Assembly (NCBI GenBank): GCA_029932015.1 | Contig: JAOZQW010000012.1 | Coordinates: forward strand, 5,468-13,409 | DNA length: 7,942 bases | Origin: Candidatus Fermentibacteraceae bacterium | GTDB lineage: Bacteria > Fermentibacterota > Fermentibacteria > Fermentibacterales > JCC-6 | Direction of reading: 5' to 3' | Shown here: one piece after another, positions 1 through 6,417 of the stretch | Numbering within the stretch: the first letter of the stretch is position 1 | Layout of the letters: each line of letters begins with the position of its first letter | Notes under the pieces: generated by a model | The model's input: the letters and a program-made list of their open reading frames with translations, nothing else | What the model was told of the DNA's origin: nothing | The model's database searches: none | Program-made: the position numbers and the translations under genes

Positions 1-355
1 AGAAGGTAATTCCAAGCAGCTCCATGAGCTCCCGTTCGATCCAGTTGAAAGCCTCAATCTCCCTGCTCAGAGATGCGATCTCCGGGTTCTCTCTGTCCAG
101 TTTGACCCGGATCGAGAGAAGAAGATTGAGATCCTCAATGATGAAATGGTAAAGAACTTCAATGAAATCGCACATGTCGGTTCCAGATGCAATGTTGAAT
201 CTGGCGCCAAGGGTCCTGAACAGATAGGTCCCCATTCTGACAATAGCCCGGGGATCGATCTCCAGATAAACCCTGTTCTGAGACTTGTCAGAGAAATTAA
301 GTATCTCGTCGCCAAAACGATCCTGGAGATCTGTGAGAACTTCAGCTCTTGTCAT
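1..355 (-). CDS. NuoC/EchD-like 30-kDa subunit of a group 4 hydrogenase or complex I-type enzyme, partial (3' end beyond left edge)
   Basis: Reading leftward from the ATG at 355-353, the frame stays open to the window edge and gives 118 residues. The visible part fits the complex I 30-kDa subunit family (NuoC, EchD, CooU): residues 29-56 carry the RVYLEI...LGARFNI pattern, residues 63-73 the D-x-x-E-x-x-YHF motif, and residues 104-118 the family signature FNWIERELMELLGITF. In this family the protein is a peripheral subunit that packs against the catalytic NuoD-like subunit and carries no cofactor. Its start overlaps the stop of the NuoB-like gene by one base (TGATG), so translation is probably coupled. 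The end is missing, so it is unknown whether it stands alone or is fused to a NuoD domain as in HycE. The family call is firm; the choice between hydrogenase and complex I context rests on the neighbours. Confidence 0.85.
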   Translation of the reverse strand, partial: MTRAEVLTDLQDRFGDEILNFSDKSQNRVYLEIDPRAIVRMGTYLFRTLGARFNIASGTDMCDFIEVLYHFIIEDLNLLLSIRVKLDRENPEIASLSREIEAFNWIERELMELLGITF

Positions 356-777
356 CAGGCACCGCCAACCTTCTGTATCAGCTTGACAACCCCGGCGATG
401 ATCGCCTCGGGTTTTGGCGGACAGCCGGGAATGTAAACATCGACCGGGATAATTGCATCCAGCGGCACCGGACAATTATAACTGTCCCTGAAGAGGCCTC
501 TCGAGCCAGTACATGTGCCGATACCGATAACGAGACAGGGCCTGGGCACCTGCTCCCATAGAATTTTCAGTCTCTCGACGGACATTCTATTGCATGAACC
601 GCTGACAAGGAGAACGTCGGCATGTTTGATGCTTCCAACGAGAAGCATGCCGAACCGCTCGATGTCAAACCTCGGTGTGAGGCAGTCGAGTGTCTCGATA
701 TCGCAGTTATTGCAGCTGCCGGTGGAGAGATGGAAGACCCATGGAGACTTCAGGAGTGCTTTCAGTTTGAGGCTCAT
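355..777 (-). CDS. NuoB/EchC/HycG-like small subunit of group 4 [NiFe]-hydrogenase-type complex (proximal [4Fe-4S] subunit)
   Basis: The 140-residue product belongs to the NADH:ubiquinone oxidoreductase 20-kDa / hydrogenase small subunit family, whose members hold the [4Fe-4S] cluster that passes electrons to the catalytic large subunit. Visible ligands are Cys22 and Cys25 in GSCNNCDIE, Cys89 in IGTCTG, and Cys119 in PVDVYIPGCPPKPEA. The CxxCDIE spacing is that of energy-converting hydrogenases (EchC, MbhJ, HycG); complex I NuoB has adjacent cysteines instead. The length of 140 is typical of these short hydrogenase-type versions. Additional cysteines occur at 32, 62, 81 and 102. The ATG at 777 is supported by GGAG five bases upstream. 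It lies 39 bases after the NuoH-like gene and overlaps the NuoC-like gene by one base. The subunit should sit at the cytoplasmic face of the membrane on the NuoH-like protein. Confidence 0.92.
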   Translation of the reverse strand: MSLKLKALLKSPWVFHLSTGSCNNCDIETLDCLTPRFDIERFGMLLVGSIKHADVLLVSGSCNRMSVERLKILWEQVPRPCLVIGIGTCTGSRGLFRDSYNCPVPLDAIIPVDVYIPGCPPKPEAIIAGVVKLIQKVGGA

Positions 778-782
778 TGCTG

Positions 783-786
783 CTCC
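783..786 (-). promoter_or_regulatory. Ribosome binding site of the NuoB-like gene
   Basis: GGAG on the minus strand, with a five-base spacer to the ATG at 777-775. It sits in the 39-base gap after the NuoH-like gene, the widest gap inside the operon, and supports independent initiation and the chosen start. Confidence 0.6.
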
Positions 787-816
787 GGCCGTACCCTTCT
801 GTTGACTTGTTCTCTT

Positions 817-1752
817 CTAAAGACCATTCATGGCAAGTATCACCGCAAGAGCCGCGATCACGGTCATGGGTCCCCAGAAGAACCTGACCGCCTGATCGAT
901 CCTCACTCTAGGATTGGTGTTCCGGATTACGCATATGATGGCTACGATACCGACATACTCGAGTATGCTCCAGAGGATATTGATGCCGTCGAGTCTGATA
1001 CCCCCGAAGAAGAGTATCATCATGAAGAAGGGAAGCACAAAGAGGAGCATGTTCTTCATGAGTTTGAAGATGGCAAGGCTTGGACCAGAGTATTCGACGA
1101 TCGGTCCTTCTACTATCTCGGTTTCAGCCTCCGGAATATCAAAAGGCACCAGGGCAAGTTTCGCCTGAACGCACATGATGACGACGATCAGTGCCAGTAT
1201 ACCAGAAATGCTGCCTGCGAATATCCCTGTCTGCTGAGCTGCAAGTATTCCTCCCAGCCGTATCGAAGCCGACCATGAATCCGATTGGATATGTGTCTGG
1301 ATTACGGGAACGAGAACAGCCAGAATGAACGGCAGTTCATATGCAAGGACCAGCTTCATCTCTCTGGAGGCACCGAGACTGGCAAGCGGATTCGCCGATG
1401 CGAAACCAGCAAGGATGAGGCTGAGTGACGGGATGGTCAGCAGATAGATGCACACTATCCAGTCGCCGTCAAATCCGGCTCCGAAGAACTGGTTCACCCA
1501 GAATATTGTAGAGACGACAATGACTCCAGAGATACCTATCACAGGCGCGAGGAGGAATGTGGTTTTTGAAGCTCCTTCAGGTATGAGGGTCTCTTTGCCG
1601 AGCAGCTTGACCAGATCAATCAGGGGCTGGAGAAAAGGAGGTCCTACCCTGTACTGAACCCTGGCGGTAACCTTACGGTCAATCCAGCTGGCTACCAGGC
1701 CAAGGACGGCGGTTGCCAGAAAACCGAATATAACAAGGTAGATAAAGGTCAT
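817..1752 (-). CDS. NuoH/EchB/HycD-like membrane subunit (complex I subunit 1 family)
   Basis: The 311-residue protein is strongly hydrophobic, with about eight likely membrane segments, for example near residues 1-21, 64-86, 98-118, 136-152, 178-196, 233-249, 262-276 and 295-309. Family signatures are clear: DRKVTARVQYRVGP (25-38), a LxKE motif in LLGKE (50-54), ASREMKLVLAYELP (128-141), and PFDIPEAETEIVEGP (203-217) followed by EYSG (220-223). In complex I and group 4 hydrogenases this subunit anchors the peripheral arm to the membrane and forms the entry of the ion or quinone path; the conserved acidic loop residues are present. Its ATG overlaps the stop of the four-cluster ferredoxin gene by four bases (ATGA), which ties the two products together. 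The neighbouring hydrogenase-type small subunit makes an EchB/HycD/CooK role more likely than a quinone-reducing NuoH, but the sequence alone cannot decide this. Confidence 0.93.
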   Translation of the reverse strand: MTFIYLVIFGFLATAVLGLVASWIDRKVTARVQYRVGPPFLQPLIDLVKLLGKETLIPEGASKTTFLLAPVIGISGVIVVSTIFWVNQFFGAGFDGDWIVCIYLLTIPSLSLILAGFASANPLASLGASREMKLVLAYELPFILAVLVPVIQTHIQSDSWSASIRLGGILAAQQTGIFAGSISGILALIVVIMCVQAKLALVPFDIPEAETEIVEGPIVEYSGPSLAIFKLMKNMLLFVLPFFMMILFFGGIRLDGINILWSILEYVGIVAIICVIRNTNPRVRIDQAVRFFWGPMTVIAALAVILAMNGL

Positions 1753-2297
1753 GCCTTGTCCCTGTTCCAGTGAGTGGAATGCACTACAAGCCGATCACCG
1801 ATCCTGAATGTGTCCTCCGCGGATGCGTCCTCCGAAACCGCCAGCCGCAGTGCACCATACGGACAGGTGGGAATGCAGGTGGGCTCGCCTCTGCCGGCGC
1901 AGTAATCGCAGATATTGGTCAGATGAGGAAGTATCTCGGGATAGATGCTGCCATACGGACAGGCATGGGAGCATGATCTGCAGCTCACACATCTGACCGT
2001 GTGCCTGACAAGCATACCTTCAGGTTCCTCAAGCTTCTCGAGCGCATCCTTGGGGCATGCATTGACGCAGTGAGGCTCTTCGCATCTCCTGCACACCAGA
2101 GCAAAAGTGGCGAGTTCAATAAGAGAGACTACGCCATTGTTCACGGGGTGAAAGAAATAACTGCACTTGATGACGCACTCAGCACATGCATCAGAGTTGC
2201 AGATGTCAAGATCAATATAGAGATCCGAAGCTCCCTCTGCCCCGATGGCCAGAACACCGTGCAGCTGGTCGAGGCTTGTTGCTTGCCTGTTGTCCAT
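1749..2297 (-). CDS. Four-cluster [4Fe-4S] electron-transfer protein, HycB/CooF/HydN-like polyferredoxin
   Basis: The 182-residue protein has exactly sixteen cysteines in four groups: 33/38/41/45, 69/72/77/81, 103/106/109/113 and 130/133/141/145. This is the layout of the family that includes HycB of formate hydrogenlyase, CooF of CO dehydrogenase, HydN and DmsB, which binds four [4Fe-4S] clusters and wires two enzymes together. No signal peptide or membrane segment is seen, so it is cytoplasmic. A good ribosome site (GGGAG, five-base spacer) supports the ATG at 2297. It starts two bases after the flavoprotein gene and overlaps the NuoH-like gene by ATGA. Its place between the NAD(P)H-side genes and the membrane module suggests it carries electrons from one to the other. 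A HycB-type role with a separate formate dehydrogenase is possible, but no such gene is visible here. Confidence 0.9.
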   Translation of the reverse strand: MDNRQATSLDQLHGVLAIGAEGASDLYIDLDICNSDACAECVIKCSYFFHPVNNGVVSLIELATFALVCRRCEEPHCVNACPKDALEKLEEPEGMLVRHTVRCVSCRSCSHACPYGSIYPEILPHLTNICDYCAGRGEPTCIPTCPYGALRLAVSEDASAEDTFRIGDRLVVHSTHWNRDKA

Positions 2298-2299
2298 TG

Positions 2300-3115
2300 C
2301 TACTCCCAGATCCCGGGAATGTCCCGTATCTCAGCGTAGGTAAAGACAGGGCCATCCTTGCAGCAGTAGAAATCGCCCAGCCTGCAGTGTCCGCACTTGC
2401 CGAAACCGCAGGACATGTTCTTCTCCATCGAGAGATAGATGTTTGAATCAGGAACACCAAGCTCCTGCAGCTTGAAAGTACCGAACTTCATCATTATCGG
2501 AGGACCGCAGACAATGCCGACGGCCCTGGAAAAGTCAACCTGAATGTCATCCATGATAGTGGTGACAACTCCGACAGGTCCTTTCCAGTCATCATTACCA
2601 ACATCAACTGTCAGCTTCATATCAAGGTCTGGACGCTTCATCCAGCCTTCGAGCTCATCGCGGTAAAGGATCTCCTCAGGATTCCTGCAGCCTCCCCTGT
2701 AGACAAGCTTCTTCAGTTTATCACGCATATGGAAGAGCGAGTACATCAGAGTCCTGAGTGGCGCAAGTCCCACACCACCACCAACGACAATAACCTCCTG
2801 GCCAATGAACTTGGCGAGCGGATACCCCTTGCCCAGCGGACCTCTGAGACCGACCGTGTCACCCGGTTTGAGCTCATGAATGACATCGGTGACCTTGCCG
2901 ACCTTGACGATCGTGATCTCCATCGTCTCTTTGTTCCTCGAGTCGGAGGACGGAGTAAAAGGAGCCTCGCCAACACCGGGAACGGATAATTCCATGAACT
3001 GGCCTGGTCCAAAGGTGAGTTCCTCTTTGGGGCTGAAGACGAAAGTCTTGATGCTTGGTGTCTCGCTTATAACCTTGAGTACTTCAGCTTCAACTGACCG
3101 GTAAGGATTGTTCAT
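2300..3115 (-). CDS. FAD/NAD(P)-binding oxidoreductase with [2Fe-2S] site, sulfhydrogenase gamma (HydG) / AsrB-like
   Basis: The 271-residue protein has the layout of the ferredoxin reductase-type electron-transfer subunits (PyrK, AsrB, gamma subunit of the cytoplasmic sulfhydrogenase). A flavin-binding beta barrel includes GPGQFMEL (36-43) and EAPFTPSS (50-57). The nucleotide-binding domain has VVGGGVGLAPLR (110-121) and CGPPIMM (203-209). The C-terminal [2Fe-2S] loop is CGFGKCGHCRLGDFYCC (236-252), with ligands Cys236, Cys241, Cys244 and Cys251 or Cys252, followed by KDGPVFTY. It should oxidise or reduce NAD(P)H at FAD and pass single electrons to the neighbouring iron-sulfur subunit. The ATG at 3115 was chosen because it forms an ATGA overlap with the preceding gene and starts where the family does. 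An ATG at 3178 would add 21 residues that lie wholly inside that gene. NAD and NADP use cannot be told apart by eye. Confidence 0.92.
   Translation of the reverse strand: MNNPYRSVEAEVLKVISETPSIKTFVFSPKEELTFGPGQFMELSVPGVGEAPFTPSSDSRNKETMEITIVKVGKVTDVIHELKPGDTVGLRGPLGKGYPLAKFIGQEVIVVGGGVGLAPLRTLMYSLFHMRDKLKKLVYRGGCRNPEEILYRDELEGWMKRPDLDMKLTVDVGNDDWKGPVGVVTTIMDDIQVDFSRAVGIVCGPPIMMKFGTFKLQELGVPDSNIYLSMEKNMSCGFGKCGHCRLGDFYCCKDGPVFTYAEIRDIPGIWE
2303..2307 (-). promoter_or_regulatory. Ribosome binding site of the four-cluster ferredoxin gene
   Basis: GGGAG on the minus strand, five bases before the ATG at 2297. It overlaps the last codons of the upstream flavoprotein gene, whose TAG stop lies at 2300-2302, so the two genes are closely coupled. 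Confidence 0.6.
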
Positions 3116-4137
3116 TCTGAATCCAGTCGTCCGAGTACCTTGCGAATATCGATCTTTCCGGGGCAGGCCGCGATACATCTGCCGCAGCCTGTGCAGGCGA
3201 CTTCACCCGCGACATTGGGAAAGAAATCGAACTTCTTGTCAAACCTGTTTCGTAATCTCATCCAGAGTCTGGCTCGGGGGTTCTCTCCTCCGGCAACCCT
3301 GGCGAAATCCTTGATCAGGCAGGAATCCCATATCCGGAACCGAGCCAGCCTGCCGTCTGACTGCTGGTCGTAGAGGAGGAAACAATGACAGGTGGGACAG
3401 ATCGTGTTGCATGCGCCGCACTCAACGCAGGTTGATGTTTCGTCTGCCCACACACTCGATTCGTAGTTTCTCTTGACTGTTCCAGCCAGCTTTTCAACCG
3501 GAGGTATCTTGTTTTCAGCGGCGCTTTTCTCAAGCTTGCGCTTGACTGTGCTTCTGACCTGCTTGACTGAGCGGGTCGTCTCGTCGGTTGCCTCCTGAAA
3601 GAGCGACCTGTACTTCTGAATGGTGTTCTTGCCCTTTTCGCTGCCCTGCAGCACCAGGAACCCATCGGCTGCCGGGGAGTGGTTGATGTCGACGTCCGAC
3701 TCGGGCCACGGTTTGCCGCCAACGGCAGTACAGAAGCATGTGTCGAGAGTCTCGGTACAGTCGGAGGAGATGATAAGCCCCTCCCTCCTGGCCTTCATGT
3801 AGGTGGGATCACCGTAATCTTCGTCCATGTATACATGATCGAGGATATGGAATCCCCTTAGATCGCAGGCCTTCACACCAACAATGCAAGGCGGGATGTC
3901 ATTTGCATGTGGTGTTTCCGGACCAAATCCCTCGGCAACTTTCTCTCTCCCGAGGAAGTAGAAAGCCTTGAGGGGCTCGAATCCTCTGACACCACCGATG
4001 ACCATCTTCTCAAGGGTCTTCTCTGAGAGCGGACTGAAGGCTGTACGCTCTCCACTCTGAGTGGGAACGAAAACTCTATAGTCCCCCGAAAGAGACCCGA
4101 GAAGCTTGTTGAGATTACCCCTGGTTATGAAAAGCAT
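3112..4137 (-). CDS. 4Fe-4S dicluster protein, sulfhydrogenase beta (HydB) / AsrA-like electron-transfer subunit
   Basis: The 341-residue protein matches the HydB/AsrA family of partners for the HydG/AsrB flavoproteins. The N-terminal two thirds carry family motifs: IVGVKACDLRG (85-95), and SDCTETLDTCFC (125-136), whose Cys127, Cys134 and Cys136 may hold a further cluster. Two classical [4Fe-4S] motifs follow: CVECGACNTICP (237-248) and CTGCGRCIAACP (315-326). Cys250, Cys252 and Cys273 add possible ligands. It should accept electrons from the flavoprotein and pass them on, in the cytoplasm. Residues about 165-230 are charged and helical without cysteines. It is the first gene of the six-gene operon: about 100 bases separate it from the lytic transglycosylase gene, and a promoter lies directly upstream. 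No Shine-Dalgarno sequence precedes the ATG. The gene overlaps its partner gene by ATGA. Confidence 0.9.
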   Translation of the reverse strand: MLFITRGNLNKLLGSLSGDYRVFVPTQSGERTAFSPLSEKTLEKMVIGGVRGFEPLKAFYFLGREKVAEGFGPETPHANDIPPCIVGVKACDLRGFHILDHVYMDEDYGDPTYMKARREGLIISSDCTETLDTCFCTAVGGKPWPESDVDINHSPAADGFLVLQGSEKGKNTIQKYRSLFQEATDETTRSVKQVRSTVKRKLEKSAAENKIPPVEKLAGTVKRNYESSVWADETSTCVECGACNTICPTCHCFLLYDQQSDGRLARFRIWDSCLIKDFARVAGGENPRARLWMRLRNRFDKKFDFFPNVAGEVACTGCGRCIAACPGKIDIRKVLGRLDSE

Positions 4138-4236
4138 GGACAGTAAATATGGATGAGAAACATACGTGTCAAGGGGGTTTTTCTGATATTTGCATTAGAG
4201 TGGTATATCAACTGTATGCTCCTGTGCAACAGGGTG
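4138..4236. other. Intergenic gap between the envelope gene pair and the redox operon
   Basis: This 99-base gap is the longest non-coding stretch. It contains the promoter at 4144-4172 and, just after the stop of the transglycosylase gene, a small perfect inverted repeat at 4221-4233 (cctgt gca acagg: five-base stem, three-base loop). No T-run follows the hairpin on either strand, so it is not called a terminator. A five-base C-run followed directly by the -35 box lies on the minus strand near 4172-4177. No small ORF with a start site is supported. Confidence 0.6.
4144..4172 (-). promoter_or_regulatory. Sigma-70-type promoter for the redox operon, possibly giving a leaderless mRNA
   Basis: On the minus strand, TTGACA (4172-4167) is a perfect -35 box. 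After exactly 17 bases comes TATTTA (4149-4144) as a weaker -10 box, with three of six consensus positions including the leading TAT. The -10 box ends six bases before the ATG at 4137, so the expected start of transcription falls at or next to the start codon. It lies in the only sizeable intergenic gap of the window, upstream of six closely packed genes. The match is by eye; no operator or activator site is recognised. Confidence 0.5.
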
Positions 4237-6417
4237 TTACTCGTAGAGCGCCCTGTAGATTATCAGCGCATGGTGTACATTCTGCGAATACGACTTTGTT
4301 TCATTGTATGTGATGAGCGAGAAGAACTCCTCTGTCTCCATATCCGCAGCACCCCAGTGAAGGGCATTATGGGGTCCTCCATTGTAGGAAGCCGCGGTCA
4401 TTACTGGATTCCTCCCGGTACCCTCATCCACTCCCGCAATGTAGCAGATACCGTACTCGAGAGAGACCTCCGGCTCGTAGAGCCTGTCAGGTGAGTAGTC
4501 ATTCCAGCCCTGGTCGAGCGCCAGATACTGCGATGTGCTCGGTATCATCTGAATTAGACCTCTCGCTCCCGCAGTGGAGTAGCAGTCGGGCTGGAACATG
4601 CTTTCGTTCCGGATGATAGCCCATGCGAACAGAGGATCCAGTCCGTACTCCTCACAGAAGGGCAGTACGAGTTCCGGCCAGGCGCGCTGGTACCTGAGGC
4701 TCCAGAGTTCCCGGGGTCTGTCATCAGTCCTGCCGGAGATATCCCACATCCTGTACCCGGATATCGGTCTCCGCTCCCAGACATTGTTCTCGAGATAGAA
4801 TGGAGCAAGGCGGTCGGGACCTCCCGTGATCTCCTCTGCCAGCAGGAATTCACCGACAGCGTACGACCGAAGACCTGCAGAGATAAGGAAGAGCCCGCGG
4901 ATCGCCTCCTCCGGCGGCTCCGCCGGGTGATGACCATGTCTGGCCATCCAGTCGGAAAGCGGTTCTTCAGTGAACTCCGGCTGCCATGGCGGTTGCCCCA
5001 GAAGCTCTCTTGCAAAGGTGGCAGGGAGACTCTCCGGGGATGAATTCACAAGTGAAAGGAGTATTTCCGCCCCTTCCTGCTCCCCCCTCTCCAGAAGCAG
5101 TCGACCCAGCCAGTACTTCGCGGCCGACAGATAAACGCTTCCCGACCATCGCGAGACGAATCCGCGGAGTTCCAGAATGGCCTCATCAGTGTTCCCTGTC
5201 TCCATCAGGCCGAAGCAGAGATAGAAATGCGCGTCGTCTGCAGTCACATTGCCGGGAAAATCCCGAACTGTAGTGCGGAACCATGGCAGGGATTCCGCCC
5301 ATCTTCTGTTCTCGGCAAGCATATCGCCGATGTACCATGGAAGGTTGCTGATCCGATAGTGAGTTGACCATCTATCTCCGTAATCAAGGAGAACTTCCAT
5401 CCCCCTTTCCCAGTCACCGGTCCTGCCGATATCCCTTCCAAGGTAGATCATTGCATTGGGAGCATCCTCGGACTCAGGCCACCTTTCGATATAGTCCTCG
5501 AGCATCGAGACAGCCTCCTCGTAGAAGCCCAGTCTGTCACGGGTCCTGGCTGCGAGATAGTAGAGATGAGATGGCGGGTCGTGGGCATTGGAGGCCAGCT
5601 CATACAGTTCATTCCAGAGTCCTCCCTCATAAAAGGGATCAGCGATCCTGGCAGCCAGATCGCGATCCGCCAGGAGATCATCTCTGAGAGCGGCATACGC
5701 AGCCGCATGGACCGGAGCAGCCGGCCAGAGCAGGAATGATGAAACAAGCACCTCCCTGCCCCCATACCTGTCAAAGGGAAGCAGGTGCATACCGAGCCTG
5801 TGAAGAAGAAGGGAGAGGAGTTCAGTTTTCGAACTGGATTCAACTGCACTGAGTATGGAGTCTGCCGCTGAAGTCTCCCCGACCAGAAGGTATGCGGAAT
5901 AGAGCAGCTCAGTCTTCCTGTCCTCCGCCCTTGCGGGGAGTCCGCCCGGGATCGAAGCCAGAACCTCCAGAGTTTCTCCCCCGCTGCCGTGCGAAAGAAG
6001 CGTGTCCGCTATCAGTAGTCTGAGATATTCCGGCATCACAATGGGCTGCCTGGCCATAGCGGAAAGTATGGCGGGGCATGCCTCATAGCCTCCGACATAC
6101 AGAGCCTTGTAGGGATTCAGAGGTTCAGGATACTCCAGAAGCACATTCGCGCAGGTCACGTTCAGTGTGTCAGTGACGGAGGCTGCCCTCAAGGCAAGCA
6201 CTCCCCTCTGGGGCGTCCCCGGCTCAAGAAGCAGGGCCGCATAAACGTATCTCTCTGCTGCCTGCCTGCACAGCCCTTCGTCCAGAAGAGAGTCACCTTC
6301 TGCAGATGCGAGAAGGCTTCGCTCCTCACGGGTGAGATCGTCTGAAGAACCGCCATCCGGCTGCAGCGCCGTGCATGCGGCCAGGACCGCAAGCATTGCG
6401 GCGATAAAGAGCCTCAT
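4237..6417 (-). CDS. Lipoprotein TPR-containing lytic murein transglycosylase (Slt70-type, C-terminal SLT domain)
   Basis: The 726-residue protein starts with a short lipoprotein signal: hydrophobic residues 3-14 and lipobox LAAC with Cys15, followed by Thr, not Asp. Residues about 40-480 are helical repeats of TPR type, for example around 283-318 and 393-424, as in the superhelical part of Slt70. Residues about 578-726 form the SLT domain: IIRNESMF gives the likely catalytic Glu605, then GARGLIQMIPSTSQYL (617-632), AASYNGGP (675-682), and a C-terminal ET-x-x-Y segment in NETKSYSQNVHHALIIYRAL. The family cleaves the glycan backbone of peptidoglycan with 1,6-anhydroMurNAc formation. The protein should be anchored in the periplasm, probably at the outer membrane. 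It is about 80 residues longer than E. coli Slt70, which is soluble. Its ATG overlaps the stop of the upstream gene by one base, with GGGAGG 13 bases upstream, so translation is probably coupled. Confidence 0.93.
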   Translation of the reverse strand: MRLFIAAMLAVLAACTALQPDGGSSDDLTREERSLLASAEGDSLLDEGLCRQAAERYVYAALLLEPGTPQRGVLALRAASVTDTLNVTCANVLLEYPEPLNPYKALYVGGYEACPAILSAMARQPIVMPEYLRLLIADTLLSHGSGGETLEVLASIPGGLPARAEDRKTELLYSAYLLVGETSAADSILSAVESSSKTELLSLLLHRLGMHLLPFDRYGGREVLVSSFLLWPAAPVHAAAYAALRDDLLADRDLAARIADPFYEGGLWNELYELASNAHDPPSHLYYLAARTRDRLGFYEEAVSMLEDYIERWPESEDAPNAMIYLGRDIGRTGDWERGMEVLLDYGDRWSTHYRISNLPWYIGDMLAENRRWAESLPWFRTTVRDFPGNVTADDAHFYLCFGLMETGNTDEAILELRGFVSRWSGSVYLSAAKYWLGRLLLERGEQEGAEILLSLVNSSPESLPATFARELLGQPPWQPEFTEEPLSDWMARHGHHPAEPPEEAIRGLFLISAGLRSYAVGEFLLAEEITGGPDRLAPFYLENNVWERRPISGYRMWDISGRTDDRPRELWSLRYQRAWPELVLPFCEEYGLDPLFAWAIIRNESMFQPDCYSTAGARGLIQMIPSTSQYLALDQGWNDYSPDRLYEPEVSLEYGICYIAGVDEGTGRNPVMTAASYNGGPHNALHWGAADMETEEFFSLITYNETKSYSQNVHHALIIYRALYE

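Noticed and set aside
67..315. Minus-strand 82-residue open frame near the left edge
   Set aside because: It is in a different frame from the NuoC-like gene, which has clear family motifs and runs unbroken to the edge.
622..1278. Plus-strand 218-residue open frame opposite the NuoB- and NuoH-like genes
   Set aside because: It crosses two well supported genes in antisense, has an unnatural His- and Glu-rich composition, and contains no recognisable domain.
2300..3178. Longer start (ATG at 3178) for the flavoprotein
   Set aside because: The added 21 residues lie inside the HydB-like gene and look basic and random. The ATG at 3115 gives an ATGA overlap and the usual family start.
4221..4233. 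Rho-independent terminator after the transglycosylase gene
   Set aside because: The stem is only five base pairs and no T-run follows on the minus strand.
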